Below, piece by piece: positions 1 to 4,650 of a stretch of 5,133 nt of DNA. Location: contig CALYAH010000096.1 in assembly GCA_944393455.1 (NCBI GenBank), forward strand, positions 1-5,133, read 5' to 3'. A program made the position numbers and the translations under genes. The notes below the pieces were generated by a model, which saw nothing but the letters and a program-made list of their open reading frames with translations, was not told where the DNA came from and did not search any database. Source of the stretch: an uncultured Clostridia bacterium. Lineage in GTDB: Bacteria > Bacillota > Clostridia > TANB77 > CAG-508. The stretch's first letter is position 1; the number at the start of each line of letters is the position of its first letter.

Positions 1-61
1 CTCCTCCTTTGATTTTATTTTTGCGGTTGACCAAACCAAAAATATTATATCAAAGGAGGAG
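1..61. repeat. 13-bp inverted repeat, partly at window edge
   Basis: CTCCTCCTTTGAT at 1-13 is the exact reverse complement of ATCAAAGGAGGAG at 49-61. The loop of 35 nt contains a smaller possible stem, GGTT at 25-28 with AACC at 34-37. The left arm begins at base 1, so the repeat may be longer outside the window. The right arm looks like a strong Shine-Dalgarno sequence, but no ATG, GTG or TTG follows at a useful distance, so it is not read as a ribosome binding site. It may be the 3' hairpin of a transcript entering from the left. The function is unknown. Confidence 0.6.
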
Positions 62-92
62 ATTTATTTCACTCATAGCTAGAAGCTTTTAG

Positions 93-117
93 AACCCCAC
101 GTAAAACGCGGGGTTTT
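93..117 (+). terminator. Probable rightward Rho-independent terminator
   Basis: AACCCC (93-98) pairs with GGGGTT (110-115), and CGT (100-102) with ACG (106-108) across one A/C mismatch, leaving a three-base AAA loop. The stem is followed by only four T (114-117) and then C, so the T tail is short. It would end a rightward transcript coming from outside the window; no gene for that transcript is visible here. Confidence 0.55.
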
Positions 118-131
118 CATTATCCAATAAT

Positions 132-162
132 AAAACAGGAGTATAAAATTTACTCCTGTTTT
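132..162. terminator. Bidirectional terminator after the leftward gene
   Basis: AAAACAGGAGTA (132-143) and TACTCCTGTTTT (151-162) form a perfect 12-bp stem with a 7-nt loop. Both strands continue into T-rich sequence: TTTTTATTTG on the plus strand, TTTTATTATT on the minus strand. It lies 17 bases beyond the stop codon of the leftward gene at 180-728, which it most likely terminates. It also backs up the hairpin at 93-117 against rightward read-through. Confidence 0.85.
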
Positions 163-179
163 TATTTGTCTAGGCTAGG

Positions 180-728
180 TTAAACGATACCAGCTGTTGG
201 AATATAACTTTCGTCTGGAGGATAAACATAAGCATCGTTTGGTTCATTAGTTTGATTTATTTTAGTTACCTTTATAATTGGCATATCACCGTGGTAATCA
301 CCTTTCATAATTTCGCCTGTAATTTCAACCCAAGTATTATCAGCATATTCTTTTGCAGTATCGCATTCACATAAAAAACCAACAATTACACTTTGAAAAT
401 CAGAAGAAATAATCATATCTCTAGCTAAAACGAATTGATTTTCTTTTAAATCAAGAACTCTATAAACATATCCAGTAAAATTAATTTTAACACCTACATA
501 ATCATCTATATTTTCATGTACTGCTTTTAAAATATTGGTGTAATTACTAGAGGTTATTGTACATACCTTATTTTTTGGTAAGCAAGAAGAATTGGCTTCT
601 GAATTGGCAGCACCATGGAATATTTTGAAAACTACAATGCCAATAATACAAATTAATAGAAGAAGCATTATTATAAATATTGTTTTAAAGGTTTTACTTC
701 CATTAATTTTTACATTATATACAAACAT
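180..728 (-). CDS. Membrane-anchored protein with DUF1980/YcgQ-like C-terminal domain
   Basis: This is a 182-residue protein of unproven function. Residues 1-15 carry several lysines, and residues 16-36 form one strongly hydrophobic segment. This fits an uncleaved N-terminal anchor with the remaining chain outside the cytoplasm. The soluble part (about 62-160) contains the blocks NFTGYVYR (83-90), NQFVLARDMIISSDFQ (97-112), TWVEITGEI (132-140) and PIIKVTKI (150-157). From memory these resemble the beta-rich C-terminal domain of the TIGR03943/DUF1980 (YcgQ-like) proteins. The usual paired cysteines after the R-x-x-I block are replaced by Ser-Ser here, and no partner permease gene is visible. 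The ATG at 728 is chosen because GAGGA (minus strand, 739-735) lies six bases upstream. The gene is transcribed away from secA and ends at a strong terminator. The coding call is firm; the family call is moderate. Confidence 0.8.
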   Translation of the reverse strand: MFVYNVKINGSKTFKTIFIIMLLLLICIIGIVVFKIFHGAANSEANSSCLPKNKVCTITSSNYTNILKAVHENIDDYVGVKINFTGYVYRVLDLKENQFVLARDMIISSDFQSVIVGFLCECDTAKEYADNTWVEITGEIMKGDYHGDMPIIKVTKINQTNEPNDAYVYPPDESYIPTAGIV

Positions 729-758
729 ACAAATTCCTCATTTCTCTTAAAAGTATTT

Positions 759-786
759 ATTAAAATATATGAGAGGGTAATAGCAA
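759..786 (-). promoter_or_regulatory. Candidate promoter of the leftward gene
   Basis: On the minus strand TTGCTA (786-781) is followed after 16 bases by TTTAAT (764-759), five of six matches to the -10 consensus. Transcription would start near 752 and give a short leader with the ribosome binding site GAGGA. The -35 box lies only two bases from the direct repeat flanking the inserted element at 797-970. This is a consensus match only. Confidence 0.4.
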
Positions 787-796
787 ATATGATTTT

Positions 797-840
797 GTTA
801 CAGTTTAGGCTTAATTAAAATATATATTAGTAGAAACACC
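797..840. repeat. Left terminal inverted repeat of the MITE
   Basis: The 44-bp left arm begins GTTACAGTTTA and ends AAACACC. It differs from the right arm only at two bases (GG versus AT, 808-809) and at a short indel and substitution near 832-833. The near identity points to a fairly recent insertion. Confidence 0.85.
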
Positions 841-925
841 GCGTAAGCGACCAAACGAGCTAAAGGCGAGTGCGATTGGAGCAACCTACATATTTTTATT
901 TATATTAATAGGTTGCGACACACAA

Positions 926-970
926 GGTGTTTTAAACTAATATATATTTTAATTAAGATTAAACTGTAAC
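926..970. repeat. Right terminal inverted repeat of the MITE
   Basis: The 45-bp right arm, read on the minus strand, begins GTTACAGTTTA and matches the left arm through its AT-rich core. The first base after it (971) starts the second copy of ATGATTTT. Confidence 0.85.
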
Positions 971-1010
971 ATGATTTTCTCTGACTCATTTAAAATTTGT
1001 TTGAAACACC

Positions 1011-1039
1011 TTGCGTAAAACAGATTTTAGTGATATAGT
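1011..1039 (+). promoter_or_regulatory. Candidate secA promoter with extended -10
   Basis: TGATATAGT (1031-1039) is an extended -10 box (TG, one base, TATAGT). TTGCGT (1011-1016) stands 17 bases upstream of the hexamer as a weak -35, which is tolerable for an extended -10 promoter. Transcription would start near 1046 and leave a leader of about 34 nt. The purine-rich AGGAAGGA (1061-1068) is the likely ribosome binding site, 11 bases before the ATG, a rather long spacing. Confidence 0.45.
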
Positions 1040-1079
1040 TAGGAAGTATAAATTAAACTAAGGAAGGATTGAATTCAAA

Positions 1080-2702
1080 ATGAGTATTTTTAACAAAATA
1101 TTTAAATCTTACAGTGAAAAAGAAGTAAAAAGAATTAGACCATTAGTTGAAAAAATAAATGGGTTAGAAGACGAAATATCAAAATTAAGCGATTCTGAAT
1201 TAAGAGGAAAAACAGAATATTTTAAAAAACAATTAGCAGAAGGAAAAACATTAGATGATATATTACCTGAAAGTTTTGCAGTAGTTAGAGAAGCTTCTAA
1301 AAGAGTTTTAGGTATGAGACATTTCGATGTTCAATTAATTGGTGGTATTATTTTACACCAAGGAAGAATTGCAGAAATGAAAACTGGTGAAGGTAAAACA
1401 TTAGTAGCAACATTACCAGTTTATTTAAATGCCTTAGAAGGAAAAGGTGTTCATGTAATTACAGTTAACGACTATCTAGCAAAAAGAGATAGCGAATGGA
1501 TGGGAAAATTATATAAATTCTTAGGACTTTCAGTAGGATTAGTAATTAGCGGAATGGAACCAAAAGAAAAACAAGAAGCTTATAATGCAGATGTAACATA
1601 TGGAACTAATAATGAGTTTGGTTTTGATTACTTAAGAGATAATATGGTTATATATAAAGACCAATTAGTTCAAAGAGGACTACATTATGAGATAGTCGAT
1701 GAGATAGATAGTATTTTAGTTGATGACGCACGTACACCATTAATTATATCAGGAAGAGCTAACGAATCATCAGATTTATATAAAAAAGCAGATAATTTTG
1801 TTAGAAGACTAAAACCAAAAGTTATAATAGAAGAAGATGTAAAAGATTTTGACCAAGCAGAAGATAATGAAAAATATGATTATATAGTTGACTTAAAAGC
1901 AAAATCAGCATCTTTGACACAAAAAGGTATTAAAAAAGCAGAAGAGACATTTGGATTAGAAAACTTTAACGATTTAGAAAACTCTACTTTAGTACATCAT
2001 GTAAATCAAGCATTACGTGCTTATGGTGTTATGAAAAAAGATATTGATTACATTGTAAAAGATGGAGAAGTTTTAATTGTTGATGAATTTACAGGACGTA
2101 TTATGTATGGAAGAAGATATAACAATGGATTACATCAAGCAATTGAAGCAAAAGAACATGTAAAAATAGCAGATGAGTCAAAAACACTTGCTACAATTAC
2201 GTTCCAAAACTTATTTAGAATGTATGACAAGTTATCAGGCATGACAGGTACTGCTATGACAGAAGAAGCAGAGTTTGAAGAAATATACAACTTAGATGTT
2301 GTAGCAATTCCAACTAACAAACCAATGATTCGTAAAGATGAAAATGATGTTATCTACAAAAATGAAGATGCAAAATATAGAGCAATTGTAGAAAGCATAA
2401 AAGAAAGTAATAAAAAAGGACAACCAGTTCTAGTAGGTACTGTTTCTATTGAAAAATCAGAAAAACTTTCTAGATTATTGAAAAAAGAAGGCATTAAACA
2501 TGAAGTTTTAAATGCTAAATACCATGAAAAAGAAGCTGAAATTATAGCGCAAGCCGGAAAATTTGGAGCAGTAACTATTGCAACAAACATGGCAGGACGT
2601 GGTACTGACATTATTTTAGGTGGAAATAGTGAATTCTTAGCAAAAGAAGAAATGAGAAGAAATAAAGTGGCTCCAGAATTAATTGAAAAAGAAAACACTT
2701 AA
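1080..2702 (+). CDS. secA: SecA preprotein translocase ATPase, N-terminal 540 residues, cut by in-frame TAA
   Basis: SecA couples ATP hydrolysis to pushing unfolded preproteins through the SecYEG channel at the cytoplasmic membrane. This part carries the N-terminal helix (EKEVKRIRPLVEKINGLE), a Q-type motif near 85-94, Walker A TGEGKT (102-107), TVNDYLAKRD (128-137), YGTNNEFGFDYLRDN (174-188), Walker B region VDEID (206-210) with DDARTPLIISG after it, and the preprotein cross-linking domain (about 225-365). It continues with SGMTGTA (386-392) and ATNMAGRGTDIILGG (501-515). The start at 1080 matches the usual SecA N terminus. The frame meets TAA at 2700-2702, just before the second ATPase lobe would be completed. 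The next codon continues a normal SecA sequence in the same frame, so this is one gene interrupted by one stop codon and not a natural short protein. A 540-residue product would lack motif VI and all C-terminal domains and should be inactive. SecA identity is certain; whether the stop is real is open. Confidence 0.95.
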   Translation: MSIFNKIFKSYSEKEVKRIRPLVEKINGLEDEISKLSDSELRGKTEYFKKQLAEGKTLDDILPESFAVVREASKRVLGMRHFDVQLIGGIILHQGRIAEMKTGEGKTLVATLPVYLNALEGKGVHVITVNDYLAKRDSEWMGKLYKFLGLSVGLVISGMEPKEKQEAYNADVTYGTNNEFGFDYLRDNMVIYKDQLVQRGLHYEIVDEIDSILVDDARTPLIISGRANESSDLYKKADNFVRRLKPKVIIEEDVKDFDQAEDNEKYDYIVDLKAKSASLTQKGIKKAEETFGLENFNDLENSTLVHHVNQALRAYGVMKKDIDYIVKDGEVLIVDEFTGRIMYGRRYNNGLHQAIEAKEHVKIADESKTLATITFQNLFRMYDKLSGMTGTAMTEEAEFEEIYNLDVVAIPTNKPMIRKDENDVIYKNEDAKYRAIVESIKESNKKGQPVLVGTVSIEKSEKLSRLLKKEGIKHEVLNAKYHEKEAEIIAQAGKFGAVTIATNMAGRGTDIILGGNSEFLAKEEMRRNKVAPELIEKENT

Positions 2703-3836
2703 TATGAAACAGATGATGCAGACATTTTAAAAGCAAGAGAACAATTTAAAGAATTAGAATCAAAATATGAAAATCAAATTAAAGAAGAAAAACAAAAAGT
2801 AATTGAAGCTGGTGGACTAAAAATTATTGGTACAGAAAGACACGAATCAAGAAGAATTGACAATCAGTTACGTGGACGTTCTGGACGTCAAGGAGACATT
2901 GGTGAATCTAGATTTTACATTGGACTAGATGATGACTTAATGAAAATCTTTGGTGGAGACATGATTACAAAAGTTTACAATACACTAGGAGCAGATGAAA
3001 ATATGCCAACTGACTCTAAAATGATTTCAAATGCTGTTGAAAATGCTCAAACGAAAGTAGCAGGTAGAAACTTTAGTATTCGTAAAAATGTATTAAAATA
3101 TGATGATGTCATGAATGCCCAAAGAGAAATAATATATGGACAAAGAAGACAAGTTTTAGATGGAGAAAACATACATGACAATATAATGAACATGATAGAA
3201 TTCGTAGCAGACAATGTTCCTAATATGTATGTTGAAGGAGAAAATGGAGAGATAAATATCGAATCTCTAAATACTGAAATAGTTAACTTATTTGGAATTG
3301 ATATGTTAGACTATATCAAAGAAAATAAAACTGATAGTAATGCTATTTCAGAAGAATTAAAAAGAAGAGCGTTAGGTGTTTATTTCCAAAAAGAAGAAGA
3401 AATTACTTCTGAGCAAATGAGAGAACTTGAAAGAGTTGTAATGCTTAAAGTAGTTGATGAAAAATGGATGAACCATATTGATAGTATGGATGAACTAAAA
3501 AATGGTATAGGACTTCGTGCTTATGGACAAAAAGACCCAGTTGTGCAATATCGTTTAGAAGGATTTGATATGTTTGACGAAATGATAAATGATATTAAAT
3601 TTGATGTAACGAAAATTTTAATGCACATTAGACAACAAGGAGAAGCAAAAAGACAAGAAACTGTAAAAATAACAGGTGCAGCTTTAGAAGCAATTCACAG
3701 TGTAGATGGTGGAGCAAAAATAGGAACTGATGTTGATAGAACTGTACGTAATGACGGTCCAAAAATAGGTAGAAATGATCCTTGCCCATGTGGTTCGGGA
3801 AAGAAATATAAGAATTGACACGGAAAGAATGCTTAG
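2703..3836 (+). pseudogene. secA: SecA C-terminal part, in frame after TAA, with second in-frame stop TGA at 3816-3818
   Basis: Translation resumes in the same frame at 2703 (YETDDADILKAREQF). It holds GTERHESRRIDNQL and GRSGRQGD (about 2874-2897), the motif VI arginines needed for ATP hydrolysis. Next come the helical scaffold with NVLKYDDVMNAQRE (from about 3087), the two-helix finger region with VVDEKWMNHID (about 3450-3482), GIGLRAYGQKDP, and a basic linker leading to the zinc motif CPCGSGKKYKN. The longest ATG-started piece begins at 2940 and would miss GRSGRQGD; no ATG, GTG or TTG lies in frame between 2703 and 2940, so independent translation of a useful C-terminal half looks unlikely. 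TGA at 3816-3818 replaces the third zinc ligand of CxCx8C(C/H). The frame beyond it reads His-Gly-Lys-Asn-Ala and stops at TAG (3834-3836), a typical SecA end. Read through both stops, the protein has about 918 residues, normal for SecA. No terminator is obvious directly after it, and prfB, the frequent follower of secA in Bacillota, is absent. Confidence 0.85.
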
Positions 3837-3958
3837 ATAAAGGAAAAATAAAAATTAATAGAATTAAAAGGTTGATTTGGATTTTTATAAGATGTCCATC
3901 AAATATTAAGAATATGTAGTAAAATAAAGGTGTGAACAGAAAATAATGTGTTGACGCC
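3837..3958. other. AT-rich intergenic stretch after secA, no gene seen
   Basis: No supported coding frame, strong hairpin or repeat is visible. A weak imperfect stem joins TTGATTTGGA with TCCATCAA around 3872-3900, but it is not followed by a T run, so it is not called a terminator. Together with the promoter and leader at 3959-4163 this makes a gene-free stretch of about 330 bases. Confidence 0.5.
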
Positions 3959-4003
3959 TTTTAAATTTAAAAACTTGCTAAAATTTACATAAAATGCTAT
4001 AAT
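3959..4003 (+). promoter_or_regulatory. Strong extended -10 promoter of the 115-aa gene
   Basis: TTGCTA (3975-3980), a 17-base spacer and TGCTATAAT (3995-4003) form a near-ideal promoter with an extended -10 box. Directly upstream lies the perfect 14-bp palindrome TTTTAAATTTAAAA (3959-3972), which could act as an AT-rich UP-like element or a protein binding site. Transcription would start near 4010, about 154 bases before the ATG at 4164. Confidence 0.75.
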
Positions 4004-4009
4004 AATAGT

Positions 4010-4163
4010 ATGAACGAAAAATCGTTTAAGGAAATCTACATAAAGATACTTACTATATGGAGCATAAGAGACATTGCACAACTTTTAGTTGATTTATAGT
4101 TTGTAATCTGGTAGATGGATCTTTTAAGAAAAGAGTGGTGATACCACTCAAGGAGGAATACAT
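4010..4163 (+). promoter_or_regulatory. Structured 5' leader of the 115-aa gene
   Basis: The predicted untranslated leader carries three short hairpins. AACGA/TCGTT (4013-4026) lies at the very 5' end, CAACT/AGTTG with a TTT loop lies at 4079-4091, and GAGTGGT/ACCACTC with a GAT loop lies at 4133-4149. The last hairpin abuts the ribosome binding site AAGGAGGA (4150-4157), which sits six bases before the ATG. The 5' hairpin may protect the mRNA from decay, and the last one could tune ribosome access. The leader does not match a riboswitch class that I can recognise. It also contains a 29-codon reading frame starting at 4010. Confidence 0.45.
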
Positions 4164-4511
4164 ATGAAAAGAATAGAAGTAAGCAGAATGAATGAATCAA
4201 TCATTGCAACCTGGAGTGAACGCACTTTAGTTACTCCGGAAGAACTGTACCGGGCACTTGCTCGTAACGCAGAAGTGAAAAAACTTCTGAAAGAGACGGG
4301 AACATCCGGATTTAGGATGCCTGCCTCAAAAAAGAGAACGAGCATAAGTGATATTCCATTGATGGAGTATCATATTGGTACATTAGAATTCGACACAGTA
4401 ATAGTGTCGATGGTTGATAGCACTGTAGAGGTATTCTACGAGACATCCATCCAGTTTAATGCAGAAGAGCTAGGTGCCTTCTGTAATTATTACAAAGACA
4501 GGGTAAAATAA
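4164..4511 (+). CDS. Unrecognised 115-aa protein, compositionally foreign
   Basis: I do not recognise the family. The 115-residue product is soluble, with no signal peptide or membrane segment. It begins MKRIEVSRMNESIIATW, has a likely helical stretch (about 24-45, PEELYRALARNAEVKKLLKE), a basic Lys/Arg patch near 55-58, then a strand-rich half (66-93) and a C-terminal helix ending CNYYKDRVK. The start is supported by AAGGAGGA six bases upstream. By direct count its G+C is about 40% (139 of 348 bases), against roughly 30% or less in sampled parts of secA and the ArsR gene, and it uses codons such as CGC, CGG and CTG that are rare in those neighbours. It has its own strong promoter and a terminator that overlaps its stop codon, so it is a free-standing transcription unit. 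Composition and isolation suggest horizontal acquisition, for example from a plasmid, phage or conjugative element. No function is proposed. Confidence 0.8.
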   Translation: MKRIEVSRMNESIIATWSERTLVTPEELYRALARNAEVKKLLKETGTSGFRMPASKKRTSISDIPLMEYHIGTLEFDTVIVSMVDSTVEVFYETSIQFNAEELGAFCNYYKDRVK

Positions 4512-4524
4512 CCTGTCTTTTTTT
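4494..4524 (+). terminator. Terminator overlapping the end of the 115-aa gene
   Basis: AAAGACAGG (4494-4502) pairs perfectly with CCTGTCTTT (4512-4520) and is followed by a T run through 4524. The stop codon TAA (4509-4511) lies in the nine-base loop, so the left arm codes for the last residues of the protein. It separates this gene from the metal-resistance operon. Confidence 0.9.
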
Positions 4525-4560
4525 ATGGAATAAAAAATAAAAAATATTTCATAAAAACTA

Positions 4561-4590
4561 TTGACAGTTGAATAGTCATTCACATATAAT
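4561..4590 (+). promoter_or_regulatory. Promoter of the ArsR/metal ATPase operon
   Basis: A perfect -35 TTGACA (4561-4566) and a perfect -10 TATAAT (4585-4590) are separated by 18 bases. Transcription would start near 4597. The spacer contains one repressor operator and the start region a second one, so a bound ArsR-type protein would block RNA polymerase directly. Confidence 0.85.
4569..4582. promoter_or_regulatory. ArsR/SmtB-type operator 1 (promoter spacer)
   Basis: TGAA-TAGTCA-TTCA matches the TGAA-N6-TTCA core typical of ArsR/SmtB family operators. It lies wholly between the -35 and -10 boxes. Confidence 0.65.
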
Positions 4591-4632
4591 ATAATCAAAG
4601 TTGAACAAACATTCAACCATTATATGTGAATG
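4577..4632. repeat. 14-bp inverted repeat around operator 2
   Basis: CATTCACATATAAT (4577-4590) is the exact reverse complement of ATTATATGTGAATG (4619-4632), with 28 bases between them. The left arm contains the -10 box and half of operator 1; the right arm ends just before the ribosome binding site. Because transcription should start inside the repeat, it is a DNA-level feature and not an mRNA hairpin. Confidence 0.8.
4600..4617. promoter_or_regulatory. ArsR/SmtB-type operator 2 (start region)
   Basis: GTTGAA-CAAACA-TTCAAC has perfect 6-bp arms and the same TGAA-N6-TTCA core. It covers the first transcribed bases. Its core begins 33 bp after that of operator 1, close to three helical turns, so two dimers could bind on the same face of the DNA. 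Confidence 0.75.
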
Positions 4633-4650
4633 TAAAAAAGGAGGTAACAA

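Larger units (their letters stand above)
789..978. mobile_element. MITE-like element with 8-bp target site duplication
   Basis: The element proper is 797-970 (174 bp). Its left end (797-840) and right end (926-970, read in reverse) share about 40 of 44 positions. The outer 11 bases (GTTACAGTTTA), an inner block of 22 bases (810-831 against 936-957) and the innermost AAACACC are identical. The perfect octamer ATGATTTT abuts both ends (789-796 and 971-978), as expected for a target site duplication. There is no open reading frame; the 85-bp centre is GC-richer than its surroundings and contains a further inverted repeat, GCAACCTA (881-888) with TAGGTTGC (909-916). This is the structure of a non-autonomous miniature inverted-repeat element, moved in trans by a transposase coded elsewhere. 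The transposase family cannot be assigned from the ends. It sits between two divergent genes and breaks neither. Confidence 0.85.

Noticed and set aside
1..12. 3' end of 16S rRNA (CCTCCTTT resemblance)
   Set aside because: The conserved GGATCACCTCCTTT context is missing, and the bases are one arm of an inverted repeat.
797..970. CRISPR or tandem repeat array
   Set aside because: The repeated units are two inverted arms with flanking target duplication; there are no regularly spaced direct repeats.
2135..2320. Leftward open frame of 61 codons
   Set aside because: It lies inside conserved SecA coding sequence on the other strand and has no ribosome binding site or recognisable product.
2354..2698. 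Leftward open frame of 114 codons
   Set aside because: It is antisense to the conserved SecA helicase domain; its length follows from the codon use of secA.
2704..2730. Restart of translation at the ATG just after the secA TAA
   Set aside because: This ATG is out of the SecA frame and its reading frame stops after eight codons.
3816..3860. Selenocysteine insertion element after the TGA in secA
   Set aside because: The RNA is purine-rich with very few C residues. Only a 3-bp stem can be drawn, and a TAG follows five codons later.
3899..4081. Leftward open frame of 60 codons
   Set aside because: It starts at TTG without a ribosome binding site and overlaps the strong promoter and leader of the rightward 115-aa gene.
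4148..4345. Leftward open frame of 65 codons
   Set aside because: It is antisense to the better supported 115-aa gene and has no upstream signals.
4590..4595. Second TATAAT as alternative -10 of the ArsR operon
   Set aside because: It would need a 23-base spacer from TTGACA; the TATAAT at 4585-4590 has a normal 18-base spacer.
4619..4647. Divergent leftward promoter using the mirrored TATAAT (4624-4619)
   Set aside because: No reasonable -35 is found at the right distance, and the leftward side holds only the 115-aa gene on the other strand.
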